Shown here: positions 23,854-36,599 of the stretch, one piece after another
How the letters are laid out: each line of letters begins with the position of its first letter
How positions within the stretch are numbered: position 1 is the stretch's first letter
Assembly (NCBI RefSeq): GCF_002994745.2
Contig: NC_037091.1
Span: forward strand, 27,224,289-27,288,288
Reading direction: 5' to 3'
Origin: Rosa chinensis
Lineage: Eukaryota; Streptophyta; Magnoliopsida; Rosales; Rosaceae
Length of the DNA: 64,000 nucleotides
Program-made: the position numbers and the translations under genes
The notes under the pieces: model-generated
The model's input: the letters and a program-made list of their open reading frames with translations, nothing else
Told to the model about the DNA's origin: nothing
Databases searched by the model: none

Positions 23854-24085
23854 CGCGACAAGGCTACTAATGATGCCAAAGGATGAGATAAATCACATCG
23901 TTACAATGTTGTTTTTGATTCCTCCGCTGACCACACCTGTCCCGGAGAGGAGGAATACAAGACTAGTGGTAGTAGCCAGAACACTAATTCTTTGCTTCAC
24001 CACAATGAAGAAGCCCGCGATTTTGCCTATTTTGGGGGGCATGACAACATAATACCCTCCCTGTCCACCTCCAGATAACATGAAA
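23854..24085 (+). pseudogene. FAR1-related gene, C-terminal tail after the insertion
   Basis: In the frame left at 620 (removing one GAACA copy), the sequence reads on past a TGA at 23884-23886 through a continuous stretch containing SLLHHNEEA and AYFGGHDN to a stop near 24073. Low-complexity, glutamate- and serine-rich tails of this kind follow the knuckle in FAR1-related proteins. This supports the empty-site reconstruction. The gene carries at least two premature stops, so it was decaying independently of the insertion. Confidence 0.55.
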
Positions 24086-24369
24086 GTTCCAGCATCAGTT
24101 AACCACAAGGGTCATGGTGACAGCAAGTTTGTCGCCCATACATCTGTATGTGCGCACTAGTTTGCCTTTTGATTTTGAAATATTTTGTCAAGCCTGATAG
24201 TTTGTTAATTAACTAGCTCGGTTAATTTTTTGTATGATATGTTTTATATGTACATTGAATGTAACCGATCATTTCACTATGATGCATCTCGTGAAATTGA
24301 AAGTGGTATTGACATATTTTATGGGAAACCATCACGCTGTTTTCCCATATGCTTGTACGTACTACATAT
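24086..24369. other. AT-rich spacer, nothing recognised
   Basis: Probably the 3' flank of the FAR1-related copy. No long frame or repeat found. Confidence 0.5.
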
Positions 24370-24374
24370 ATATT

Positions 24375-26501
24375 TGATACGCTCAAAGCAAGCATATAAT
24401 TTAACCCTAGAAATATCATTAGTAGTATAAGTAAGTAGGGATTGTTCTATTCCGGGGATTGAGGGTACACCTGTCAATGTAAGACAATTTAAACAATTAA
24501 AATAAAAACAAAGTATACTATTCACACATAAACACTATTCACGAATTTAGGGGGGTTTTAGGTTTTTGGTTTTTCGAAAATTAAAAACAAGAATTAAAAC
24601 TAAGTATAAACAAAAACACAAATACAAGAATGATATGTAAGAAACAAAGATTAAAACCAAATTCATGATTAAATTCGAATTAACCCTACATTGTTCTTCC
24701 AAGTCATGTGAAAGGAGTTGATCATATGAAACATTCGAAAGCAAACGAATTCCCATATTTTACTTTTCAACGCTAATTAATCTAAGTGAAAGCACAAAGA
24801 CTAATCCTATCAAACATGTAATCAAACCCTAGAAAGCTAGTCAATCATACATATTCAACGCAAGAAGCATCAAGAAAGGCTATCAACTCAAGTGCACAAC
24901 TTAGTATGAATAAGTTCACCTAATTGCAATCCTCTTCAATTGAATTCGATTTTTGTCCAAAACCTTTACTACTTTTGATTCAAGTTACACAAAACAAAAA
25001 GTTGATTTCATGTTCTTAAATCTAGCACCATTCATATCAAAACCCTAAGTGTTTCGAACCACATAAGATTAAAATACAAAAGTTATCTATAAAGCAAATT
25101 CAATCGAACAATCACACATAAGCAACTATGGAATCACAACATAGAAATCGAAAATCCTTTATTCAATCATAAAATTTCAGAATATAAACCTTGTTCAAAC
25201 ATCAATGTTAACTAGAACAACATCCAACGAAATCAAACAAGGAGAATCAAAAGTGATTACAAGAAAGAAGGTTGAATTACACCGTGAATGGAGAGATGGA
25301 TGAATAACTTGAACAATGAACGAATGAAGCTTGAAAGCAAGCTTCAAAGTGCACGGCTTCAAGGTGGAATGGATGATGATGCTCACGGCCTAATCTTGCT
25401 TCTTCCTTCCTTGCTTGAAAACGCCAAAGGTTGAACTAGAGAATGGAGAGAGCTCCCGCGCGTAGAGAGAATTTTCTGAATTGTAAAGTGTTCCTTGAAA
25501 CGTCTAGGGTGATTGTATATATAGGGAACGGCATGTCTTGGCTTCCAAGCCGTGAGTTTTCTGATTTATTTACCAAGGAATTAAATTAATAATTCCACAT
25601 GCCTTCCACCAATGAGAAATTGCCAAATAAGCCCTAGTGTGTCATCCAACCAATCACAAAACTCCAAGAAGATTCCCTAATATATTCTTGCCGAAATCCC
25701 TTGAATATTTTCTGATTTTCTTCTTGTATTTTCGGTCAAAATATACTTAGGGTTTCTAGGAATGAATCTAGACGCCATTTGGTGTTTTTTTTCTTGATTT
25801 CTTTCCATAAACTTCACCCTAAAAAATCTCTTGCGTAATCTTTTATTTCTTCTTGATATTTCACGCCACTTTTCTCTCCTCTCTTTGGTTTTCACGGCAA
25901 AACATCTTTAGGGTTAGGGTTTTGCGTCACAAACCCTAATGTCATGGGCTTTGATGGGCCTTGATCCAATTTGCCGAAAATCCATAGAGTTCTTGGGCCT
26001 CGTTGCTTCAACTTCAAGCCTTGTCTCCTTCCAACGTCAAAACACATTATTTTTCCATTTCTTTTTCATGGTTGCGTTGAAAACTTGCTTGAGAAGCCTT
26101 CCTCCATTTCGCAGGGTTTCCTAGTTGGATTAGGAAAGCTTGTTTCTTCATTTCTGCTCATTTCTGTGACCCTTTTCGTCTCATATTTGTTCGCCTTAAT
26201 GTTCGCAAGCTCCTCTTTCCATTCGTGCGTTCATTTCCACTTTTTAGCTCGGAGGTCCTGAAAATAGAAACTATACTGAAAATAGAAACTTTCTAAAAAT
26301 GAAAAATAGAAACTTTCCTAAACTGAAAATGGAAACTTTCCGGAAATGAGAAATGAAAACTACAGAAATGGAAACTTTCTAAAATAAGGAACTTTCCCAA
26401 TCAAAGAATGGAAACTTTCCAAAACAGGGATTTTTCAAGGAAATGGCGCAGAAAAATGTAGGGAAATGCAGTTAAAACGTCGCATTAAAATGCTCCTATC
26501 A
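24375..26501 (-). mobile_element. Solo LTR B (A family, 2127 bp)
   Basis: Runs from TGATACGCTC to GCTCCTATCA, with the perfect duplication ATATT at 24370-24374 and 26502-26506. The conserved block lies at 24421-24477 and a TATA box (TATATATAG on +) at 25514-25524. TTTCCTA/TAGGAAA with a 7-nt loop lies at 26117-26137. A run of degenerate GAAACTTTCC repeats occupies 26255-26420. No internal region is present. Confidence 0.85.
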
Positions 26502-26506
26502 ATATT

Positions 26507-29500
26507 ATTCTGGATATAGTCACCATTTGGCTACATCGTCTGAGATAAACCTATGACACGAAACTCCTCTCAGGTGTTGAATTTTGGATCCATACATTTT
26601 TTTTTTTGGAGTTGTTGTATCGAAATTAAGCATTCTTTTTCTCAAACCAAATGCGAAGCCGATTGAAAGATTGATACTTATATTAAATGAAAGTTGCATT
26701 GGACTTTCGGAAGTTATAATGTCCTGTTCGGTAATTTCCCAATTGCATTACCATTTTCCAGAAATGTCAACCCCCCATTTGGAAGTTTCGTTCGTCATTT
26801 AGAAATTATCATTCCCTGTTCGGTAGTTATCTGTTTAATTATGATTTAGTCATACTTCACAAATTGGAAATTTCCACACAAGACAATTACAATGTCGGAT
26901 TAGAAACAAAATGTCAACAACGTCATATTATTGAGCAACAATACCGTAAGCGTTCATTTAACAATGTACACTAATTGTAAAACTCGCTATATTAAAGTTT
27001 CTTTTAGTGCAAACTGAAAACACAACTATACAAATACTTAAATGTTACTCTAAAAGATCATTCCTAGTCCTTCTGTATGAATTCATCTAATATTGAGAGA
27101 GATTGGTTATCATTCATCAACTAGAAATCCCACATTACAGTCATCTACCCATATGAATCCTCCGCCATGGCAAGTAACCTGACCACCAAAAGATATTTGA
27201 AATATTTCAAACCTCCAAGTTTCACGGTTCAATTTTCCATGACTGGATATATACTACCACATCACAATGATTATGCAGAGATTACCTCGCTCCCCCTGCA
27301 AAACTAGTACGGTCTGCCGTAGTGTTCGGATATTCCTTTAGATATGTATGATCACATTTGCATCCCACATATATTGCAAATGGGTCATTCATATGGCATG
27401 CCATTGTATTTATAGGCTGCACTTTTCACCATATCCTACAATGCATACGTCAAATGCAATCACAAGTACGCACACCATTGTAATAACATTGATCAAAGAA
27501 GGCATCGTAATATCATACTTATCATATCTACTTTAATTTCCTCATTTGGATTTCCACCAACATGGAGTTTGTCTACTGATATACTAGTACGGCATTGCAC
27601 TTCTTCAAATGCTCGCTTCCCTACGGCCTACATTGAACCAAAACTCATATAGGACTCAATTTATTAAATGAAACATACTTTTTCAATAAGGACAATCAAA
27701 ATTGAATTATCTTACAGCCAGTGAGGCGTTGCATATCCAGAATGTCTTTCGATACTCGGTTCCTTCGCCTGTCCGGATATGGACCATATATCCACCACAT
27801 GTGCAAATTGGCGATAGAACCTCAATAAGAGGGGGATTGCACACCTTTGCTTGCGTTGTCCAAGTCGACATATTTATGAAGTTCTTGGCATCATCTCACA
27901 CAGTATGGTAACCACCCTCATCATCGTTCCTGTTATGGACTGAATCCTTGATGGTCTTCATCTCGTCTCCATTACTTACCTTAGCAGACATGTACCTTGC
28001 TCTCCTCTCCTCTCCTCTCTTCACTCCAGTTTTGGAACTTCGTTAAAGATGGAACATACTCACTCATAAAATGTTCAATATGTTTTCTAGGTTCACCGTC
28101 TCCTAGCACAAGCTTGCCCTTCCACACTCTACCCTTACAATTTACATAAGGATAATATGACCATACATCATAAATCCACCCTTCCACGTAGGTTAGTGGA
28201 AACCAATCAAAAATCTTTGTTAAAGATAGCCTTTGTACAACATTGATGATTTTTATAATATTTCTAATTGTGCTCCATTCCATTTTCACCGGCTTTTCAC
28301 CTATAAAATCTTACTGTCAGCCAACGCCACATCTATTATATAATAATACTATACTTACTAACGTTTAACCTGTAGGTTTGAATGATAATTTACTATATTA
28401 TAGTAGCCCTATCCCAACCTGAACTTCTTCGGATTTCATCTCCATTCAGTAATTGTTTTTGCACATTTTATTTTGTTGGTTTTTTCTTCTTCTTTAAATC
28501 TGCTATTCAAATAGGAAATCAGAGATCCTTCACATGAATTGAAGATATCTCCCATAAAGCAACATATAAACAACATATGTATAGGACTATCATAGGATTA
28601 GATGGATTCTACTTACCTGTTCCAGACATTCTTGTAGATGATGATTCAATTCATACTCACAGATGTTTGAATGAATAATCGTACACCTTCCTCTCCTTCA
28701 CTGCAATTGTAATCCAATGAGCATACAATCCTGTCACATGCACACCTGCAAAAGGTGTTGCTGAACTGGCTTTGACCTCATAATAATCTCTGAAAAATCA
28801 CAATGTCATTTCAATTTCCAAAAGGCTATAGCTCTCTTGCATTTATAAAGCAAAACGAGGGTTAACGTGAAGTTGTGTCATTTTTCAGCCTTCCACCTAT
28901 TTCCCTCATCAAATGTAGGCAATATTTGTTTAATAGATTTGTGGATCTTGATGTACGTTCTATCAAATCTAAGAAGGAATGCATTTGGGGTCCCGAGAAT
29001 CTTGTCAAGCTACAACTAAAGTAGTGAACAACATAACCTCACCATTTGGATGGAATATGGTATTTTTTAAAAATTTGGTTCCATATGGAAGTCCGTTTAT
29101 GATGTCATGGAGCCAATTTAATATTTGATGACATAACCCAAGCCATATAAACCCTTCCACTCTGTATGTGCCATAATATCAGACCACTATCCAAAAACAA
29201 CCATGCCATTCAAATTCACCAAAATCAATTCTTTGTGAAAGATGTCTCCTATTCACACATGATAAACCTAATACATTCAGGTCAACGCCTTTTGTTGAAC
29301 CCAAAATACAAGTACATTAAAAACTGACATAACTTTGAGTATAAATGTCATCAATTAAACTTCACTTAACCGTTTAATACATTACACCGGAATATCCTCA
29401 TCCCAATCATTTCCAGCTGCAATTATTTGATCTTTTTTGTTGAATGCAAGGGCAAACATTTCACCGTCTTGTCCCAAAATAAACAGTATTGTATGATGAT

Positions 29501-29649
29501 GGTCTATCCCCGCAGCATCAATAAAGTCATCTCATCCGTCCGACAAATAGATTTGACTCTCGTGCTGCCTTATGATCAACGTACTTATCATTTCAGGATT
29601 GTTAGTGAGCACCAATATGAAAACCACAGATGGTAGATGATTCCTCAAA
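26507..29649. other. Decayed intergenic DNA, no gene recognised
   Basis: AT-rich sequence with only short frames. A 102-codon minus-strand frame (27981-28289) contains WIYDVWSYYPYVNCKG but could not be assigned; it may belong to the degraded transposon genes further right. Confidence 0.4.
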
Positions 29650-29842
29650 GGCCATATTTGGTTGACTGGAAAGAAAAGGAATCACTTTCCGAGGGAGGGG
29701 GGGGGGGGGGGGGGGGAGGAACCAAATTCCTCCATTTTTTTCCTTTCCTTTGGGAAAGTTTCCCTTCCTTGGCTGTCCCCAAACGCAGGAAAGGAAAGTA
29801 TTTCCTTTCCCAATGCCCACTTTTCGGGAAACAAACATGGCC
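29650..29842. mobile_element. MITE with GGCCAT ends and a 20-base G run
   Basis: The ends are inverse: GGCCATATTTGG at 29650 and AAACATGGCC at 29842. Inside are several AAAGGAAA/TTTCCTTT inverted segments. AAA borders both sides and may be the target duplication. The ends resemble Tourist/Harbinger or hAT MITEs; which one is undecided. An uninterrupted G20 run spans 29697-29716. Confidence 0.55.
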
Positions 29843-32800
29843 AAAGTGTTATACATATTACCTCTAGGAACGTCCTGTGGTTAATAAACAAGATCGTTAG
29901 TGAGGTCAATTTGATTATTTACATTTGTAAACTGTAAACTTGGTTAATAAATGTTATTAACAGTTTGTTTTATGAAATTATGGGAAGGATTTCTCACGCA
30001 CAATTTCATTACAGTTTGGAGACTTTAACTTGAAATCTATACTAAGTAGTTTATTACTCAATATCTTCTTATGTACCACTTCCTTGTTTGGTTCTTCTGC
30101 CATGCAGTATAAGAAAACTACTTCCAAATCTTCAAGATGTCCCACATAAACCGCAGGGTGCCCACTAGGTAACATAAGTAAATAGACCATCATGCTCCCA
30201 CTCTGCATAAAGTGTGTGATTGTGAATCACATATTCCACTCATATAGGACTACTAACTCCAATGAAGCTTGTCAATTACGAACATCTTTTACAAATTTTT
30301 TCCACCCTACTCCAAAGTACTTTTGGTTCCCCATGTAAACAATTTCAACATGTCATACGTGATTTACGCAGCCCCATCAATGTCAATGTTGCGGTTGTTG
30401 AGTTTTCTTCTATTAAATACTTGGTGAATTTTGAGGGAATTTCCTTCACATAAACCAGGATACTGTTATTGATGATGGGAGATCAGTTTTTTAAACTGTT
30501 ATCTGTCCACTAAATATTTATGTCATTGACAATAAACATCGAAATGACATGTACCTTCATTGCATTGTTAGGAAGTTGGTTTGTGATTGATCAATATTTA
30601 ATAAGTAGGGCAACATCTCCATAGGTGGTGTGTGCTGCATGATTGTATAAAGGAAACAATGACATTAGCCCAATTTAATAAATACATGATCTCACCCACA
30701 TCAAATGTTGTTTGTGAAATTTACAATTCACTGACCTTCATGAATGTAATTAGCAATGGTAGTTTGCGTTCTTGGATGAGAGGATATCTAGAAATTTTCT
30801 GCTTTGTGCCAAATTATTTTGTTTGAAGACATATATATATATATAGCAACTACCATTGTGTCCCACTAGTCAAACTTGACCATCAATATAACATAACACA
30901 CATTCATGCCATCAACACATCCATTCATGCACCTTTTTATTCGTAAATTAAAAAATAAACTAAACTATCATCCGTGTCCACCTAGGTTGTCGAGGAGGAA
31001 ATTTATACTTGATGAAGCCATATCATGTCGGGCATGCAATATTTTGTCAATAAACAAAATATGTTGTCGACTAGAAAATATAACGTCCCTGAGAAATAAT
31101 GGATTTCCATCGTAGACGCTGTTTTAACAATATCCGCTGCGATCGTCCTTCCTTCCTAAATGCTGAAATCAATTATTTGTGACCCTATTTTTAGTTTAGG
31201 CTGAATCCACTATCTTGTGGAGGAGCAACAATATTCGTCGAAGGAGCTCGTATTTGATTTTGGAAGATATTTCCTCCAGGAGAACCCATCTATTGTCTAA
31301 TATTCATAGGCAGTGTTACCTTTTGAAGATTCTAATATTGGGGACTTTAGTGGAAACAATCATTTATATATATTGAACCATTGCACATACTTTATGCATA
31401 GGTCACAATGGAGAAGGACTGCAATCAAAGGATTGTGTAGAACACGGGTGGGTGTTGGAGAAAATGTAGGGACTTGTCATTTATTCTTTGTCAGCCATCT
31501 CTTGTCCTTATTTTAGTCCACTGTTAGCTAAAATGGCTATGTATATCAATGCAGGGACACGTCTATTCATTATGATATCTCACATAATAAGGTCAAGAAA
31601 ATTTCCTCATACTCCAAAATCCGACCATAAAATATTATTGATGTATTGAAATGATTGTTCTTTGCTGCAATTGCATGCACCGTTGTTATTAACTACTGAC
31701 CAATATGTTATCTACATTCAACAACCGGCCATGAACCCAACATATGCATTTACATTTAAGTTTGAAGACCTGATCATTACAATAAATGCATTATCCCTCA
31801 TTTACAGGAGATCATATACCCTTTCAAGCTCTATTTCAAAGACAAACACTTGATGTCATATTTCCTCATTCTCAAGATATGGTTTCCTTGATAATATATT
31901 GCCTCCTCTAATGGATATCGCATCGTCAAGAGTATATTTAATCCTTAACAAGATATGGCCTACGTGACAAGATATGACTTGTTCCATATGATATATCTAT
32001 TTGCTATATGTAATTTATTAAATCACGTGTGGTCTGAGTATTCAGTAACACATATCATATGATTTAGTTATGGCCAGAGTGGGCCATCAAAGCATATGGG
32101 CAAATTGCACTTCACAAGTTCAACACCAATGTGGGCTGAATAAACCAATTTCTATTTTCATATTTTATTAATGCCACTAGGGAAGTGATAATAATAGAAG
32201 GGCTAGTTGTCACCCACAAACATTGAACGGAATGGATAAGGAACCGATTAAAGCAACTTTCTCTTTCATCTTTCATTCACTCACAGTCTATCAACATTCA
32301 CTCACCTAGTCATTAAGTTGAAAGTTCAGTCACGGGCTCGACTCGTATGGTGTGAAGAAGATAAGGAACGCACCGCATCTATTGTAGGCCAAGCCTTGTC
32401 GATAGTGGTAGGTTCAATGTGTGGATTGCCAGCATCTAAGAAAGTAAGGGTTTGTCTTCAAGGACCTTTTTGTATGTATCTTTTATTCGTTTATTGGCAT
32501 GCTCAACCATAATGCTCCTTATCAATATTGAATTTTTCTATATTAAAATCTAGTTGTTGATATATATTAAAGACATGGATAAGTGCAGTTGGAATAATAT
32601 GGGAGTTAAACGGACAGGAGTTAAGAAGAAGTTGACTGTTTTTGGTGTTATCCTATTTATGGCATGTGGTGGTTGTTAACTTTTCCCACATCAAAATGAA
32701 TGAGTAGGAGAACAAAATGATTCAAAATGAAGGTCACTATATTATATCATTTGAGAGAAGCAGGAAAGGACAACGGGTGGTAAATGGAAGTTAATGGATT

Positions 32801-33175
32801 TCAAAACAAAAACTACATATGGTGTAGTTGGCCCATAAAAAGTTGTAAATGAAGCTTTAAGTAGAGCTGGGTCTGTAGGTTGTGATATATCATAGAATGA
32901 TTTTGTTATAGGAAGTTAATTACCCCTAGTAGGTTGAACAAAATTTAAAACTTCTTAAATAAAAGACTGCTTCGATTACATGTTTTTTTATGACATTGTT
33001 GAATTTGAAGGCAATGATTGATAATAACGGAATGCTATTTCATGTCAGCAATCATCGAGGTAGGGGCATAATGAGATTCGGTGAATTTAGCAAGGTATGT
33101 TGCGGCTCGTCAACAATAAATGACAACGGTAATTTTTTTGTTTAAATTTTTTTTCCACCATGTAAACGTGTTTCA
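29843..33175. other. Decayed intergenic DNA, no gene recognised
   Basis: About 3.3 kb with no convincing coding frame and no terminal repeats found. Confidence 0.4.
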
Positions 33176-33579
33176 TTGACCATATATGTTGCCACAATGC
33201 AGGGAACTAAAAGAAAAGCAGGGGAATGTTCAAAACAAAGCTATAACTTGGAAGGAAAAGATGAAATATCGATCAGGGGCGAAGATGGTTTGGTTAGGAA
33301 GACGAAAGTGCTAAGTCCACAGTTGTTTAACGATACGGTACGGACAATGTCTATTAAAAAAGTTATGGCAATTTACGAGATTGGATTTGGGTCAATATAG
33401 ATGATAGACTCTCCGACATTGCACCCGAAAGTCTGCCAACTAATAGTGGAGGAGTTGGATCCGTTGAATGAAGTTGTTAACATTCATGGACAGCACCATG
33501 TTATCTCAACAAAGGACTTTGCTCGGATAATGGGAATCAACGATGGTGGAAGTGATATAGAGTTGAGTGGGAAGTGATA
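33176..33579 (+). pseudogene. ULP/DUF1985-like transposon-associated protein, N-terminal fragment
   Basis: A frame starting MQGTKRKAGE runs to a TAG at 33398-33400 and then continues in the same frame to a TGA-TAG near 33577. It carries the pattern IGFGS, then VCQLIVEELDP, then IHGQHHVISTKDFARIMGIN, ending DGGSDIELSG. This order is typical of the N-terminal region of plant proteins that carry a ULP1-like protease or mobile domain and travel on Mutator-like elements. The protease part is not seen. The internal stop and truncation mark a pseudogene. Family assignment is from recalled patterns only. Confidence 0.45.
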
Positions 33580-35275
33580 GTGTGTTGATGCTATTACAAG
33601 TTGACTTGAATGCAGTTTGATGACTCATTTTGCATCCCACAATTATGCAAATTAATAGACAAAATGATTTCGACTGTAGGTGTGATTGAAGGAAAATAGA
33701 AGAGGAATAACATGCATGCATTGGGTTATATGTGTTACCATGATTGTCAATTTTAGACCCATATATTGGAATATGAAGCATAACCGAGTCCCGATCAATA
33801 GTAACTTATCTAACTAAACATCATTGGAGACAGTACGAATATCAGACCACGAAACTGCGGAACAGGCCATCTGAAGTGCCATTACATTGTGCAACTTCCA
33901 AAAGATTATACATGATCAAAAGGAAAATGCTTAATAGACTAAGTGAACTTCTGTTTGGAAACGTAACTTCCAAACAGACTAATTTAACTTTCGTTTCAAA
34001 CCGTAAGTTCCAAAATAATGCATGGCTGATTGGGCAACTGTCGAACAGGTCACAGGGAGTTCATGTTACAAATGTAACTCATACAAAAATAATGGCCAAG
34101 CCTTGCTTGAAGGGCATATCATACCATTGTTTAAAAATATAGATATAAACTGTCTAGTCAAAACACAATGCTAAAAACTTGTTCGAATGGAAGTTTCGGC
34201 ACTACTACCAACTACCATTATGCATTATTGAACCCTCCTTGTTTTTTTGCAAGGTTGAGTGTTATCGGTCGGACTTAAATTTTCACTATCAACCTCATGC
34301 TGACACTCATCGGTGTTAGTTGCATGCACATCACCTATGTCATCTGCATCATCATGCTGGAAACAAGTTCATATGTAATTAATTTAAATGAACTAAAAAC
34401 ATGTCATAATTAATGATGGTTTGGTAAAATTATCACAGAATTATAGGTCATATGAAATGGAGAAAGTTAAATTATATTCAATCGGTACAAAACATGTTCT
34501 TATACCTGAAGGAGGCTTAAAGAAATGGAGGAACGACCAGCGGTCCGATGCTCGGGAGGAAGGATATTGTTGGCAACAATTTGATCCTGCAAAAAAAATT
34601 AAGGGTACGTCAACCTCTAGTATAATCATGTATAATATAACAGTAGATGTAATATTATAAATTGTTGATGTGATTAAATTATGCAACTCCAAGGCTCGCC
34701 TTCTTTGGTATTCGCGATTGTCATCCATGCATAACTTGAAAATAAGGGATGTTTGACCAGCTATTATGTTCAGTAACTCGGACGCTTGTGATGCATGCAC
34801 CTAGAAAGGAGGATGGATTTATCATTCCTTATATATTAGGTCATTCAAAAACAACACTGACACTGCATAAAGTGACTGATAAATAATGAAGTTTAAAGTA
34901 TATGGGCAAAACATTAAAAAGGAATAGACCGAAATAAGGCATATAACTTTGGTTTTGATGTTACTGTTTATTTAACTATTGCAGGTTGAAGTATCAATGT
35001 GGAAGCGACTTACATATTTAGCTGATGATGGCAAGGGAAGGGTAGGGGTTTTCAACCCCCTAGAAATCTCCAAAACCTCGCAATTGTCACTCTCTCACCC
35101 TACAACAGTTATAGTGCGTGCAGCTATTGTAATGCTACTGATGGCGTCTGAACTTCCATCTTCATGAGGCATAGAACGGTTACAGTTCTCTATGGATTCT
35201 TCATTGGGGTGGTGTTCTTGGTTTTGGATCTAAACAGTTATGGTCACAAAACATTACACGAATTAATATATATTA
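33580..35275. other. Decayed region, possibly remains of the same transposon
   Basis: Short frames only (for example 34421-34660, + strand, 79 codons, not recognised). It lies between two transposon-associated gene fragments. Confidence 0.3.
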
Positions 35276-36336
35276 TCAAAAAAGCCTTAATTGTGAAGAA
35301 ATATAGATATGAACCTCATCGGTACAGATGGTATGGTGCTTATAAACCAGATACTCATTTTGATATTTATCGTAGTCAGCATCCTCATCCATTAAGAATT
35401 GATTTGCATCACAACCAATGACACCAAGAGAAATATCTTTAGGAAGGGGGCGATAATCACGCAGCATAGATCTAGGTGGTAGTCTTGGTACACGGGGGGA
35501 AGTGATGTTAAGGTTATGAACGGAAACTCTTTCCTCTAAGTACCAAGCGTAACCAGCTGGCCCTTTGAGTAAAATCCTTAGCTTCTTTGCTGGAATGCTA
35601 GATAGAACGTAATGCGGAGTAGATGCGTCAGTGGTCACCCAAGGGTCTTTGACCATCTATATATAAAACAAACATCAACTATCATGCTATTACATAAGAT
35701 GATGAAACTGTAAATCATGTACGCATTGCTATACCTGATCAGGAGTAAGGGACCTAAGTGTGACTCTGAAATCGTTCAAGTTGTGAGCACACTCTCATAT
35801 ATCCTTTCCACCAAACCAACGAGTTGCCCGAGGCCAGCGGTCATCTCCGCCCAAAGGATGTAACAGAGCCAACGGTTTCAAGTACTCGCAAGCTCATATC
35901 TGCAACATAGGTATCAACTAAATAGTCACATGTCATGATCAACATATATAATTAACAAGCACAATGACGTAATTTGTGCACATGTACAGAGCCCTAGTTT
36001 TGAACAAGTTTATGAAACATATTTATATTTTTTGTAAGAATGCGGATATACCTCCCAAGCTCTCCAGAATCCAGTAATGCTCTCGATCTTTCCACGACTT
36101 AGTGAATCCATATGGAGGTAGAGAGAGGACAGTGCTGGTCCACCCCAATTGTACGTCCCAATTTCACTAATCACCTTCAAACTAGGAAGGAACTAAAGAT
36201 TGATGGTGTTTGTCCTTCCGGTAAACAGAGTTGAACCCAAGAAACACAGAAGGAAGACTCGGACCATCTTGTCCTCCTTAGCCCGGGTTTTTAACACCCA
36301 GTCCAAATGAACATCGCGTACCTGGAGCTTGGAGAC
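35276..36336 (-). pseudogene. Plant mobile domain (MAIN/PMD-like) protein pseudogene
   Basis: Reading the minus strand from 36336, the order is HLDWVLKTRAKEDK, VFLLCFLGSTLFTGRTN, IGTYNWGGPALSSLY, GFWRAWE, then a probable intron (about 36052 to 35899, GTATAT...GCAG), EYLKPLALLHPLGGDDRWP, RSLTPDQ, a second intron (about 35734 to 35655), and VKDPWVTTDASTPHYVL with a C-terminal part to 35276. The pattern LLGSTLF followed by YNWGxxAL and a W-bearing helix is typical of plant mobile domain proteins, known both in transposons and as silencing factors. In-frame stops (after TNTINL, at EYL and after GGKDI) show it is broken, although splice sites are kept. Confidence 0.6.
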
Positions 36337-36594
36337 GGGGTTTCTAACATTCAAGATAAATTAACATCAAATATTAACATCAAATATTAAGATCAAATGT
36401 TTCTCACAACACTCTTATCTATTTACTGAAAATAGATAACTATATTCTATAGTTCTCGCACGAGATATTGTGCAGCCAAAGGTCTGACTTTTAAACCAAA
36501 CTACTGATAGACAATCAATCCCTAACCAAAACAAAAGTGGCAAAGAAAAAGATGAACCCGAAGCACATTCCACTTTAAATGACAATCAATTAGA
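36337..36594. other. Spacer, nothing recognised
   Basis: Short AT-rich stretch up to the duplication of solo LTR C. Confidence 0.4.
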
Positions 36595-36599
36595 ATAAA

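Noticed and set aside
29602..29937. Frames with long glycine or proline runs
   Set aside because: They translate the G20 run of a MITE.
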